64,000 nucleotides of DNA from an uncultured Alphaproteobacteria bacterium (GCA_902547955.1 CACCPY010000001.1:98407-162406), one strand, 5' to 3'. Positions 7,649-16,416 are shown, counted from the stretch's first letter. Notes: generated by a model not told the origin, from the sequence alone. Numbers and translations: made by a program.

Positions 7649-7812
7649 TCTCCACTTAAATTCAGAATTCAGTTTTTTTCAAAAGATTCTTTTCTGAGAT
7701 ATTTTTCTATCGCTAATCTAACTATCCTCAAAAAGTAAATTTTTGAAAACTGTCCTCAAAAAAATAACACCATCGACAAAAAAAACCTTCGATTAACCAA
7801 TTTAAAAAGAAT

Positions 7813-8931
7813 GTGATAAATTATGTTATGTCTTATAAAAAAATCGTACTAATAAATTTTATTATATTTTTTATAATCCTTATTTTTCTTGAAACTGCCA
7901 TCTTTTTTTACAGAACAATAAATGAAAAAACAAATCTCGGATATATCAAAACAGGTGAATTATTTAAAAAAATAGACGATGACTGCGAAAGAATGAAAAG
8001 TCATCCAATTTTAGGGCATATTCACGATCATAGACAAAATTGTAAAATTATCGATGCACAGATCTTGGATAATTTGGTGGTATATAATTATAAAAATCCA
8101 AATGCTAAGATTATAATAACACTTGGAGGATCAACATCAGACGGTTTTTATAAAAACTTTAGTGCTGGAAAAACTTATCCATATTACCTCAATAAACTTT
8201 GTCAAAAAGAGGGTAAATGCAGAGTCATCAATGCAGGTACAGGTGGTTATGGAACCTCTAAAGAACTTTTAAAACTTTTAACTGAAATCGCTCCATTAAA
8301 TTTAAATATCAGCCATATTATTTCTTTAAATGGAATTAATGACATAAGAAATTACTCTAATTCAAATTTACTAGAATCTTTAAAAACACCCTATCTTGAC
8401 AGTAATCAGATTCACATGTTAAAGAATCAAAAATGGGTTATTAAAAATAAAAAACCTTTTTATTTATTTCCAAATATTTTTAGTATATTTTTTGACCTTG
8501 AATTGAATTTGCCTCAAAAAAAAATTGTTGATTATAATTTTCCTGAACAAAATTTGAGATTTAATGATAATACAGATATTTGGAAATTTAATGTTGGGAT
8601 TATGAATGCAATTGCAAAGATTTTGAATGCAGAGTACATCGTTTTTTTACAACCAACCATTGGGCTTGAAGGAGTACAATCAGAGTTTATGAATATTATA
8701 GGGAAAGATAGCGAGATAGTTCAAAACACTCTTAAAGATGAGAGTTATATAAAAAATTTAAGAGAAACGTATAAAAAGTTGAAAGAACATTGCGAAAATT
8801 TTTCTTTTTGCTTAGACATTTCAGATACTGCACCCCCTTCTTCAAAAAATGTTTACAGTAATGCAAGACATCATAATCAAAAAGGAAATAAAATTATTGC
8901 ATCAGAAATTTTTGAGAAGTTAAAATTCTAA
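7813..8931 (+). CDS. Membrane-anchored SGNH/GDSL-type hydrolase
   Basis: Up to 372 residues with an N-terminal membrane helix (about 12-32). The SGNH blocks appear in order: LGGSTSDG with the nucleophile serine (about 98), AGTGGYG with the oxyanion glycine, SLNGINDIR with the asparagine, and ARHHNQKGNKI near the C-terminus with the catalytic histidine. Such proteins often act as acyl or carbamoyl esterases or transferases on extracellular glycans. The first codon may be GTG at 7813 or ATG at 7828; neither has a strong ribosome-binding site. It closes the carbamoyltransferase module, though a 164-base gap, in which I see only two TCCTCAAAAA repeats, separates it from that gene. Confidence 0.75.
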   Translation: MINYVMSYKKIVLINFIIFFIILIFLETAIFFYRTINEKTNLGYIKTGELFKKIDDDCERMKSHPILGHIHDHRQNCKIIDAQILDNLVVYNYKNPNAKIIITLGGSTSDGFYKNFSAGKTYPYYLNKLCQKEGKCRVINAGTGGYGTSKELLKLLTEIAPLNLNISHIISLNGINDIRNYSNSNLLESLKTPYLDSNQIHMLKNQKWVIKNKKPFYLFPNIFSIFFDLELNLPQKKIVDYNFPEQNLRFNDNTDIWKFNVGIMNAIAKILNAEYIVFLQPTIGLEGVQSEFMNIIGKDSEIVQNTLKDESYIKNLRETYKKLKEHCENFSFCLDISDTAPPSSKNVYSNARHHNQKGNKIIASEIFEKLKF

Positions 8932-8997
8932 AATTATTTAAAATATTAAATATTAACACAACCATTTTACTTTATTTTAATAATGGACTTTAGACCT

Positions 8998-9056
8998 TAC
9001 GAAATTGATACAAAACAAGTTGAACTTCAGTTCATATTTGCTCGAGTTGGATGTTT
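8998..9056 (+). repeat. tRNA-Leu 3'-half repeat, copy 6 (strongly decayed)
   Basis: GTTGAACTTCAGTTCAT (variable arm) and CTCGAGTTGGA (T arm) match the repeat, as does the front ACGAAATTGATACAAAA against ACGCAACTGATTCAAAA. The upstream bases GACTTTAGACCTT match the copy 2 and copy 5 flank. The acceptor end and CCA are lost. This is the last copy that I can find and marks the right edge of the array, before the conserved ABC exporter genes. Confidence 0.65.
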
Positions 9057-9084
9057 ATAAAATTACACTAGATTTCTTTTTTTC

Positions 9085-11574
9085 TTATCCATACCTCAAC
9101 AGAGAGTAGGCATTAAAATTTAAATATTTTTTGTTTGATATGAATAAAGTCATGGAAAATACTGACAAAAACAAGCTAGAAATTAATAAAGTAATTGGAA
9201 TGGAGAAAAACCATTGAATATCAAAAAAACTTGTTACAAAAAAATAAGAAAAAATACTTGAAAATATTAAAGAGGAGAGAATTATAGGAATAAATATTAT
9301 TAAGGATTCAAATAATATTAATTTTATAATGTTTCGTTTTTCAAACCCCATAATTCTGAAAACCAAATTTTGATAAACTTTTAGGGATCCTATTACATTT
9401 ATAGCGTTTGATATCACAAGAAGCCCTATTAATATAACCAACGCCGATATCAAAATACTTACAATAAATAAACTATTTATAAAGTTTTTTGTTTTATTTA
9501 TATATTCAGATAATTTTATATAAGTAATGGTTGGTAACTCTCTTAACAAATCACTAAGATTAATGACTTTTTCTTTCTCAAACTTTACAGTAGACATAAA
9601 TTCATGAGGAATTTTTGAAGCATATTGAGGATTAAATAAAATTGCAAAATTAATATTAAGATCTCTATAATTTACCTCTCTAAAATTTTGAATAACTCCG
9701 GTCACTAAATTACCAAATATATTAAATGTAATAGTATCTCCAATCTTTAGTTTAAGATTTTTTGCAACATTGTAATCCAATGAAAGTTTTAATTCATTGT
9801 TTTCATTTTCATACCACCAATTGCCTTTTACTACAGGGTTATTAGGTGGAGGTTCATCGGCCCAAGATATTCGTCTTTCTCCATTAATAAACCAATAACT
9901 TTTATTTTTTTCATCTATCAGCTCTTTTGGATTTATATTATTTATAGCCTCAATTCTGGCAGATATCATGGGTACAACTATTGGTTTTGCCCCATCATCA
10001 ATCTTACTTATTTGATCTGAGAATAAATTCAACTCATTTTCTTGAATTCCTAAAAAAAAATAATCAGGAGCATTTTTGGGTACTGAAGTACTGAGTTCTT
10101 TACTAATATTTGAAGACAAATTACCTAGAAAAAATAATATTGTCATTCCTAAACCCATTGTCACTATGATCATTGAATTTAGACTACGATAAGCTTTCAA
10201 ATTTTTAATACCCATTTTTAAAAGAATATTTTTTGTATTATTTATTTTTCCTAAGATAAAAATGAAAAATTTAGATAAAAAATAATAGAAAAAACAAACA
10301 ATTATAAAAAAGAAAAAAAACACCCCTGTTTGTTGGGGTTTAACATTGAAGATACAAAAAAAGAAGATAAAAATTAGCATTAAAACACTAATTTCAAAAA
10401 CTGATTTACTAGTATAATTTATATTTAAGTGAGTCATACTATTTCTAAATAAATCAGCAACTTTTATTTGATCAACACTATCCAAAACTGGTTTAGCAAA
10501 TATAAAAAATACTACCACACTAAAGAATTGAATAATTAGATATTCATAAAATTCAAATTTTATTTTTAGATCAATATTTAAAAAATTTAAAAAACTATAA
10601 TCGATTAAAAGAATTATTATTAAGCCTAATGTATAAGCCAATAGCGAACAAAAGAATAAAATTATAAGAGTTTGAGTATAATATAAAGCTTTAATATTTT
10701 GAGAACTTAGTCCCAATGATTTATATATAGCGACATTAAACTGATTATTACTAATAAACGAATACAATGAATTTTTCAAACCAATACCAGAAATAAGAAT
10801 TGCTGATGCTGCTATAATAGAAAGAAAATAAATAAAATTCTCTATAGTCCGCTTTAAGTTTTGACTAACATTTTTTGGGTATTTAATTACAATCTGTTTG
10901 TCTTCACTAATTTTTTTCGGTAATTCACTGTTATTGTTCTTGTATGCCATTTTGTATTTAAAATTTAGAAAACTACCAAGATTGTTAATTTTTAGATTTT
11001 TGAAACTAGAGCTGTTAATAAGTGCCTGATCTCCAAATAGAAAAAATGTTCCAATGTCTGGTAAACTTTCAATAACACCAATGATTTCAAAATTAATATT
11101 TTGTATTTTTATTTTCTCACCAATTTTTAAATCAAGATTTTTTTTGGTCGTTTTGTCAATCAAAATAGAATCAGCTTTAGTTTTAAGTAACTCTAATGAA
11201 TTTGAAGGCTCTACTTTTACTTCACCAAGAAGTGGGTAGAAATTATCAATTACTTTAATTCTAGTTGTTTTACTTTCCTCGTTTTTTGTTCTTAGTATGG
11301 AAGTGAACTCAATAACCTCAGTAATAAAAAAATTTTCTTTTAGTTCATTTAAATGATCCCTGTTTAAAGCTTTATTTTTTGTAGAAAGCTCCAAGTCGCC
11401 ACCGAGAAAGACTTTTGAATTATCATTAATTTCATTTTCTATACTATTTTTTAAAATTGTTATTGAAGAAAAAATGAGTAAACTAACAAAAATTGAAAAG
11501 AAAACTTTTGAAATTTTTGATTTATTTTTGTTTAATTCTTTCGTTAACAATTTTAAATATTTTGTATAAGACAT
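9085..11574 (-). CDS. ABC transporter permease, FtsX/YbbP-like
   Basis: This 829-residue protein has a membrane helix at about 22-42, a large extracytoplasmic MacB-like segment, a block of three or four helices near 245-370, further helices around 390-450 and 465-485, a second extracytoplasmic segment, and a final set of helices (about 700-815). Two FtsX permease repeats, each with a large periplasmic domain, match YbbP. The gene is one base downstream of its ATPase and in the same orientation. Such exporters are thought to extract or move lipids or lipoproteins across the periplasm; the cargo is not known here. The divergent TesA-like gene completes the ybbAP-tesA arrangement seen in many proteobacteria. 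Confidence 0.85.
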   Translation of the reverse strand: MSYTKYLKLLTKELNKNKSKISKVFFSIFVSLLIFSSITILKNSIENEINDNSKVFLGGDLELSTKNKALNRDHLNELKENFFITEVIEFTSILRTKNEESKTTRIKVIDNFYPLLGEVKVEPSNSLELLKTKADSILIDKTTKKNLDLKIGEKIKIQNINFEIIGVIESLPDIGTFFLFGDQALINSSSFKNLKINNLGSFLNFKYKMAYKNNNSELPKKISEDKQIVIKYPKNVSQNLKRTIENFIYFLSIIAASAILISGIGLKNSLYSFISNNQFNVAIYKSLGLSSQNIKALYYTQTLIILFFCSLLAYTLGLIIILLIDYSFLNFLNIDLKIKFEFYEYLIIQFFSVVVFFIFAKPVLDSVDQIKVADLFRNSMTHLNINYTSKSVFEISVLMLIFIFFFCIFNVKPQQTGVFFFFFIIVCFFYYFLSKFFIFILGKINNTKNILLKMGIKNLKAYRSLNSMIIVTMGLGMTILFFLGNLSSNISKELSTSVPKNAPDYFFLGIQENELNLFSDQISKIDDGAKPIVVPMISARIEAINNINPKELIDEKNKSYWFINGERRISWADEPPPNNPVVKGNWWYENENNELKLSLDYNVAKNLKLKIGDTITFNIFGNLVTGVIQNFREVNYRDLNINFAILFNPQYASKIPHEFMSTVKFEKEKVINLSDLLRELPTITYIKLSEYINKTKNFINSLFIVSILISALVILIGLLVISNAINVIGSLKVYQNLVFRIMGFEKRNIIKLILFESLIIFIPIILSSLIFSSIFSYFFVTSFFDIQWFFSIPITLLISSLFLSVFSMTLFISNKKYLNFNAYSLLRYG

Positions 11575-11575
11575 T

Positions 11576-12244
11576 TTAATTTTTCACCTGGCCGTCAAAC
11601 AACCTTATTACTTTATCACATTTTTTTGCAAGATTACTGTTGTGTGTTACTAAAACTAAACTAATTTTTTTTTTTTTTGAATAATCTAAGAGTAAACTAG
11701 AAACAAGCTCTGTATTTTTTCTATCTAAATTACCTGTAGGTTCATCTGCTAAAATAACTTTTGGATTGAATGAAATTGCTCTGGCAATTGCTACTCTTTG
11801 CTGTTCACCACCTGATAGCTCTGAAGGAAGATTATTTGTTCTATGACCAAGACCAAAATCAGCAAGAATTGAAGTAGCCTTTTCTTCTTCATCATTAATT
11901 TCATTTATTTGCATGGGAAACATTACATTTTCAAGAGCTGTGTAATTCGGTATTAGATAAAATTGCTGAAAAACTAAGCCAATTTTTTGTTTTCTAATTT
12001 CAGTTTTTTGATCCTCAGTAATTTTAGAAAAATCTTGATTTTGAAAAAAAATTGACCCTGTCGTTGGTTTTTCTAAACCAGACATAAGCATTAAAAGGCT
12101 CGTTTTTCCTGAACCGCTTTCTCCTATAATAGCTACCCTTTCATTTTTTTTTATTTCAAAATTAATATTTTTTAAAACTCTGATATTATTTCCATTTAAA
12201 TTATAATTAAGGTTAATGTTGTTTAGTTTGAATATATTTTCCAT
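11576..12244 (-). CDS. ABC transporter ATP-binding protein, YbbA/LolD-like
   Basis: The 222-residue protein is a single ATPase domain: Walker A GESGSGKTS at residues 41-49, Q-loop VFQQFYLIP (91-99), signature LSGGEQQRVAIARA (143-156), Walker B VILADEPTGNLD (163-174) and the switch histidine in VTHNSN. It belongs to the MacB/LolD/YbbA group that pairs with FtsX-type permeases. The permease gene follows at once (stop and start are one base apart), so the two form a transcription unit. The start at 12244 lies within 29 bases of the esterase frame on the other strand. Confidence 0.9.
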   Translation of the reverse strand: MENIFKLNNINLNYNLNGNNIRVLKNINFEIKKNERVAIIGESGSGKTSLLMLMSGLEKPTTGSIFFQNQDFSKITEDQKTEIRKQKIGLVFQQFYLIPNYTALENVMFPMQINEINDEEEKATSILADFGLGHRTNNLPSELSGGEQQRVAIARAISFNPKVILADEPTGNLDRKNTELVSSLLLDYSKKKKISLVLVTHNSNLAKKCDKVIRLFDGQVKN

Positions 12245-12860
12245 TTTTAGGCTTCTATTTGTAATGATTTTTTGTCTAAATCTTATACCAACACATGTTT
12301 ATTGTAATCAAAAAATTGCATTGTTCGGTGATAGTCTGATGTCTGGTTATGGTCTAGAAAAAGATTTCCATTTATCGACAGTTTTGGAAAAAAGTCTTCA
12401 AGAAAAAGGATTTGATATTAATGTTATTAATGCCAGTGTATCCGGTGATACAACTTCTGGGGGACTAAATAGATTAAACTGGCTAATTAAAGGAAAAGAT
12501 ATAGATATTGTTGTTTTATGTCTTGGAGCCAATGACATGTTGAGAGGAATAAACCCCTCTCTCATAAAAAAAAATTTAAATAAGATCCTTGAGAAATTAG
12601 AAAAAAAAAATATTAAAGTCCTTTTTGCAGGTATGTTATCTCAGGAAGCATTAGGAGAAAATTATAAGAATAATTTTGACAGCATTTATCCTGAACTTGC
12701 TAAAAAGTACAAAGTTTCTTTTTTACCGTTTTTGTTAGATGGTGTTGCATTAAGTCCAGAACTTAATTTAGATGATGGAAAACACCCAAATCCAAAAGGA
12801 GTGAAAGTAATAGGAAAAAATCTTGAAGAAAAATTAATTAAAATTCTTAACAATAATTAA
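12216..12860 (+). CDS. tesA: Secreted arylesterase / lysophospholipase, TesA-like SGNH hydrolase
   Basis: The mature part begins NQKIALFGDSLMSGYGL, with the nucleophile serine in block I. It is followed by NASVSGDTTSGG (block II), CLGANDMLRG (block III) and DGKHPNPKG (block V with the Asp-His pair), the complete TesA signature in 214 residues. The family hydrolyses thioesters, aryl esters and lysophospholipids in the periplasm. A signal peptide is present: Arg12 then LLFVMIFCLNLI, ending near VYC. The start is uncertain. ATG 12216 overlaps the divergent ATPase gene by 29 bases, while ATG 12264 would avoid overlap but leaves a signal without a basic residue. Confidence 0.85.
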   Translation: MLFSLNIFSIFRLLFVMIFCLNLIPTHVYCNQKIALFGDSLMSGYGLEKDFHLSTVLEKSLQEKGFDINVINASVSGDTTSGGLNRLNWLIKGKDIDIVVLCLGANDMLRGINPSLIKKNLNKILEKLEKKNIKVLFAGMLSQEALGENYKNNFDSIYPELAKKYKVSFLPFLLDGVALSPELNLDDGKHPNPKGVKVIGKNLEEKLIKILNNN

Positions 12861-12861
12861 A

Positions 12862-13254
12862 ATGCCTCACCTTCAATTTGAAATAAATAAAAAATTAAAA
12901 AAAAATTGTAAGCAAAAGTTTATAGCTTTTATCGAAGAAAGCTTTTCGAAAATTATGCAAACTGGGACTGATCATATTGCGATAACTTTGAGAGAGCTGG
13001 AAAAAGAAAATATTAGTCTTGGTAGAGTTCACAAAAATGATACTTTATGTCTAATGAATTTAGATATTAGGTCAGGTCGATCAAAGAAACAAAAAATAGA
13101 ATTGGTAAAAACGTTTATGCATGGAGTGGAAAAATTTTTAAAAATAAATAAAAATAACCAATACATAACCTTTACAAATCACAAGGGAATTGAATTCAAC
13201 TTTTATGAGAAATCTCTTTCTGATTGGGTAAAAAGTGAAAAAGATAGACACTAA
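12862..13254 (+). CDS. Tautomerase-family protein (CHMI/MIF-like)
   Basis: This 130-residue protein starts MPHLQFEINKKL. A proline directly after the initiator methionine is the catalytic base of the tautomerase superfamily, and the first beta strand fits. SLGRVHKNDTLCLMNLDIRSGRS gives the middle strand with an arginine, resembling 5-carboxymethyl-2-hydroxymuconate isomerase proteins. It begins one base after the esterase stop, so it is probably co-transcribed with it. The substrate is unknown. The family call rests on Pro2, size and strand pattern. Confidence 0.65.
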   Translation: MPHLQFEINKKLKKNCKQKFIAFIEESFSKIMQTGTDHIAITLRELEKENISLGRVHKNDTLCLMNLDIRSGRSKKQKIELVKTFMHGVEKFLKINKNNQYITFTNHKGIEFNFYEKSLSDWVKSEKDRH

Positions 13255-13325
13255 TATTAAAATTTTATAAACAAAACATTTATTCGAGATATCTTGAAAT
13301 TTTTTAGAAAATTAAAAAGTAAATA

Positions 13326-13349
13326 AACTAAGATAAAAATTACTTAGTT
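13326..13349. terminator. Possible bidirectional terminator hairpin
   Basis: AACTAAG at 13326-13332 pairs with CTTAGTT at 13343-13349 around a 10-base AT-rich loop. It lies between two convergent genes and overlaps the stop codon of the MlaC-like gene. The stem has only two G-C pairs, and the T-run on either side is broken, so termination strength is doubtful. Confidence 0.35.
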
Positions 13350-14170
13350 AATAAAATTTTATTTTTTTTAGAAAGTGCTTCAATTAATGGATTTATATCT
13401 CCGTCTTTAATAAAACTTTTAAACTCAGATTTTTTAGTAGCAATTTCACTTACAGAACCCGCTAACAGAACATCAAATATTTTCCATTTTTCATTTTTAA
13501 GAGATAAGAGATAATTAATCGACACTTTCTCATCTTTACTTAAAATTAAATTACTTTTAATCATTTTATACTTACCAACTTTTTTTTCTTCTAAATTACT
13601 AAATTTTGGGTATTTAATTTTTGAAAACCTTTTTATGTAATTTTTGGCAATATATTCCTCAAAAACATCTATCATTTTTTTCTTTGTTTGATTATCAGCA
13701 TTCTTCCAACTATCTCCAATTATCATATTTAACATTTCTTCGCTATAATAAGTCTCATTAATTAATTTTGTTGTTGATTTTAAAACAGTTGAATTTTTTC
13801 CGTTGATGTCTTTTAAACCCTGGTGAAGTTCCAAAATTGTCTGAGTCGCTTCTTTTGAATCAGAGACTATATTTTCAACATTTTCAACTACTGGTTTTTC
13901 TTTAATAAATTTAGTTTTTTTTTGGGATTTGGTTTTAACTTCCTCTTTTTCTAATTTTTCTTTCACAACTTTCTGTGAATCTATTGTTTTTTCTCTTTCT
14001 GGTTCATTAGGCCTATCATCTTTTTCATTTTTAAGTACTTCTTTTACTTGGGATAAATCCTCTTTGTCTTTCTCTTTCAAAAAAATATAAACAACTGTAA
14101 GTATCAGTAAAAAAAATATGATTATAAAAAAGAATTTTTGATTTTTTTTAAGGTTAAAAAAAAAGTTCAT
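13340..14170 (-). CDS. MlaC/Ttg2D-like phospholipid-binding protein with long linker
   Basis: The 276-residue product starts with a membrane helix (about 12-32) and then a charged, lysine/glutamate-rich low-complexity linker (about 33-105). The C-terminal part (about 105-270) has the MlaC pattern: TKLINETYYSEEMLNMIIG, then EEYIAKNYIKRFSKIK, then EKWKIFDVLLAGSVSEI, close to the 'DV.V.G.S.' end of Ttg2 proteins. MlaC carries phospholipids across the periplasm to or from the MlaFEDB complex. Two things are odd: the protein looks anchored in the inner membrane rather than released, and no mlaA, B, D, E or F gene is nearby. The charged linker may span the periplasm. Confidence 0.7.
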   Translation of the reverse strand: MNFFFNLKKNQKFFFIIIFFLLILTVVYIFLKEKDKEDLSQVKEVLKNEKDDRPNEPEREKTIDSQKVVKEKLEKEEVKTKSQKKTKFIKEKPVVENVENIVSDSKEATQTILELHQGLKDINGKNSTVLKSTTKLINETYYSEEMLNMIIGDSWKNADNQTKKKMIDVFEEYIAKNYIKRFSKIKYPKFSNLEEKKVGKYKMIKSNLILSKDEKVSINYLLSLKNEKWKIFDVLLAGSVSEIATKKSEFKSFIKDGDINPLIEALSKKNKILLTK

Positions 14171-14221
14171 GAGATTTTTTTAAGTGTTAACTGATACTTA
14201 ACATACTTTTTTTTTTTTTTA

Positions 14222-15007
14222 TTAATTTTTTACAGAAATTTTTATCCAGTTTTTGTTAAATCTATCCTCATAATCTTTTTGAATTTTAGGACCAAACCAA
14301 CAGTCCGGTGAAATTATTTTTCTTTTTGTTTTTCCAAGCCAGCTACCCCACCATGAAAAAGAACTGTTACTCATTATAATATTCTCGCATTGAGATAATG
14401 AATACATATCTTCAACTTCATTAGAGTTATTTAAATTAATAAATTTGTTTAAATCTACTAACTTTCTAAGTGATTTAAAATCGTCAGAAAAAATTATAAA
14501 TTCATAGTCTTTTTCAAATAATGACATTGCTTTTTCAAGATAAATTGGATAATTGATTTTATGAAAAACTCCATTATATTCTTCATTAAGATAATCTCCT
14601 AACCTAAGGTGAATACCAACTTTTTTCTTAATACTACTTAATTCTTTTTTAATTTTTTTCTTTGTCTTAAAATTAAAATTAAATAAATTTTTTACTTCAT
14701 CCTTATAGTCTTCAAAGTATCTCTCAGATTGGAAATATCCATACAGGCAAATATTATCGAGTGGAGCTATGGGTGTATATTTAAATTCCCTCTCATTATA
14801 AACTAGCTGGATATTTTGGTCAGTGGTCGGAATATTATTGTAAACACTATGTCTGTATTTTACTGGATGATGTCCTTGGCCAAATCCTGCATGATTTAAT
14901 CCATAATTTATTGCAAATTTGGAATTAATTCTTCTAGAATGAGCATAACCAGCAGCAATTTGAAATAATTGATTACCTAATCCTCCTAAAAAATTATTTA
15001 TAATCAT
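14222..15007 (-). CDS. Glycosyltransferase family 11, alpha-1,2-fucosyltransferase-like
   Basis: In this 261-residue protein the N-terminus LGGLGNQLFQIAAGYAHSRR (residues 6-25) is the GT11 signature. KKVGIHLRLGDYLN (about 127-140) holds the HxRxGD motif that binds GDP, FIIFSDDFKSL gives the middle motif, and IIMSNSSFSWWGSWLG (about 208-223) is the conserved C-terminal motif. GT11 enzymes transfer L-fucose, or a related 6-deoxysugar, from its GDP form. The upstream neighbour is a ColD-like dehydratase acting on the same GDP-sugar family, so the acceptor product may carry fucose or a 3,6-dideoxyhexose. The pair lies 12 bases apart in one transcription unit. Confidence 0.85.
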   Translation of the reverse strand: MIINNFLGGLGNQLFQIAAGYAHSRRINSKFAINYGLNHAGFGQGHHPVKYRHSVYNNIPTTDQNIQLVYNEREFKYTPIAPLDNICLYGYFQSERYFEDYKDEVKNLFNFNFKTKKKIKKELSSIKKKVGIHLRLGDYLNEEYNGVFHKINYPIYLEKAMSLFEKDYEFIIFSDDFKSLRKLVDLNKFINLNNSNEVEDMYSLSQCENIIMSNSSFSWWGSWLGKTKRKIISPDCWFGPKIQKDYEDRFNKNWIKISVKN

Positions 15008-15019
15008 AAATCTTTCAGA

Positions 15020-16303
15020 CTAATTAATGGTTTTATTTAATTGATCTAGTATGTCAAAAAGTCTAGAAATCTGAGGTTTCAAATCCTTATGTGAATTACC
15101 TACAAAAAATCCATTTTCATCAACATCTTTAATATTTTTTAAATCACCAAAAACTGAATATTTATAATATTTTTCTACTGGATTTTTTAAAAAGTTTCCA
15201 CTTACAATTGGTCTAGTCTCAATACCCTGTTTTGTAAGTTCAGTAATAACATATTCCCTTTTATTTTTTAAATTTCCAGAGAGAATAATACTGAATCCAT
15301 ACCATGATGACTCTCTATTGCTGTCTTGAATTTGACAAAAAGAACTTTTGCTAAACAAATTTTTAAAAAAATTAGCATTTTTTCTTCTTCCTTCAAGAAA
15401 TTTACTAAACTTTTTTAACTGGCATTGTCCTAAGACTCCGTTCAACTCATTAGGTCTTAAATTATACCCAGGCAGAACAAATTTAAATGCATTTTCAAAT
15501 TTAGAGGTATAAGTATTTTTTGAGTAGTCATCACTCTCTAATTCCCTGGTCCAACCATGAGATCTTAGTGATTTACAAAACTCATAGATATCCTTGTCAT
15601 CTGTAGAAATCATACCACCTTCTATAGTTTGTAAATGATGTGAGAAATAAAAAGAGTGTGAAGATGCTACCCCAAAAGTACCAGTGTGCTTAGATTCAAA
15701 TTTTGCTCCTAAAGATTCGCAATTATCCTCAATTAGAATTAAATCATGCCTTTTACATACTTTTTTTATTTTTCTAAAATCCACAGGATTTCCAAGAATA
15801 TTTATTGCTAATATTGCCCTTGTATTTTGAGTTATCGCTTTTTCAATTATTTCTTGATCAATATTAAGTGAAGACTTGTTTATGTCCAAAAACCTAAGTT
15901 TAATACCATATTGACTAAATGGTGAATAACTTGTGCTCCAACCTAATGCTGGTACTAAGACTTCGTCTCCTTCTTTGAAGTTATATTTTTTTAATAAAGT
16001 TAAAGCTGCCACTATGAGTAAATTAGCTGATGATCCAGAATTTACCATCACAGAAAATTTTGAGCCAAAATAGTTGGCAAATTGTTTTTCAAACTTTAAG
16101 ACATTTTCACCCATGGTCAGTTTACCTGAGTATAGCTGAGTAATTAGGGCATTATGTTCGACCTCATCCCAACTTTTATGAGCAAGAGGATAGAAAAGAT
16201 TATTTTCTTTTTTAGGTGGATGAATGATTTTTAAAAAACTTGGTTTTTGTTTTTTTAAGGCAGTAATTTTAAAATTTGTTTGTTGTTTTTTTGTATATTC
16301 CAT
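15020..16303 (-). CDS. DegT/DnrJ-fold PLP enzyme, ColD-like 3-dehydratase
   Basis: The 427-residue protein has the DegT/DnrJ/EryC1/StrS fold: VNSGSSANLL (about 88-97) for PLP phosphate binding, LIEDNCESLGAKF (about 190-202) with the aspartate contacting the pyridine nitrogen, and GYNLRPNELNGVLGQ. Where aminotransferases have the PLP lysine, this protein has SFYFSHHLQTIEGGM with His222 at the lysine position. That replacement is the hallmark of GDP-4-keto-6-deoxymannose 3-dehydratase (ColD) and relatives, which remove the 3-hydroxyl. The likely product is a 3,6-dideoxy sugar precursor. No colitose reductase (ColC) or GMD gene is in the window. The next gene is a GT11 transferase. Confidence 0.8.
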   Translation of the reverse strand: MEYTKKQQTNFKITALKKQKPSFLKIIHPPKKENNLFYPLAHKSWDEVEHNALITQLYSGKLTMGENVLKFEKQFANYFGSKFSVMVNSGSSANLLIVAALTLLKKYNFKEGDEVLVPALGWSTSYSPFSQYGIKLRFLDINKSSLNIDQEIIEKAITQNTRAILAINILGNPVDFRKIKKVCKRHDLILIEDNCESLGAKFESKHTGTFGVASSHSFYFSHHLQTIEGGMISTDDKDIYEFCKSLRSHGWTRELESDDYSKNTYTSKFENAFKFVLPGYNLRPNELNGVLGQCQLKKFSKFLEGRRKNANFFKNLFSKSSFCQIQDSNRESSWYGFSIILSGNLKNKREYVITELTKQGIETRPIVSGNFLKNPVEKYYKYSVFGDLKNIKDVDENGFFVGNSHKDLKPQISRLFDILDQLNKTIN

Positions 16304-16416
16304 TATTCTTCCTTAACTGTTAATTATAAAAACGACAATTTCTTAAAAATTTTAGTTATGCTTATTTTTAATGATCTGAAACAACCCATAAAGTAGTATT
16401 AAATTTTGATTACATA

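Noticed and set aside
7715..7775. Two copies of TCCTCAAAAA as a direct repeat or CRISPR-like unit
   Set aside because: There are only two short AT-rich copies about 37 bases apart, with no further repeats. This is too little to support an array or an element end.
14204..14220. Long T-run after GTTAA-CTGATAC-TTAAC as a plus-strand terminator
   Set aside because: No plus-strand gene precedes it. Both flanking genes are on the minus strand, and the stem is only five A/T-rich pairs.
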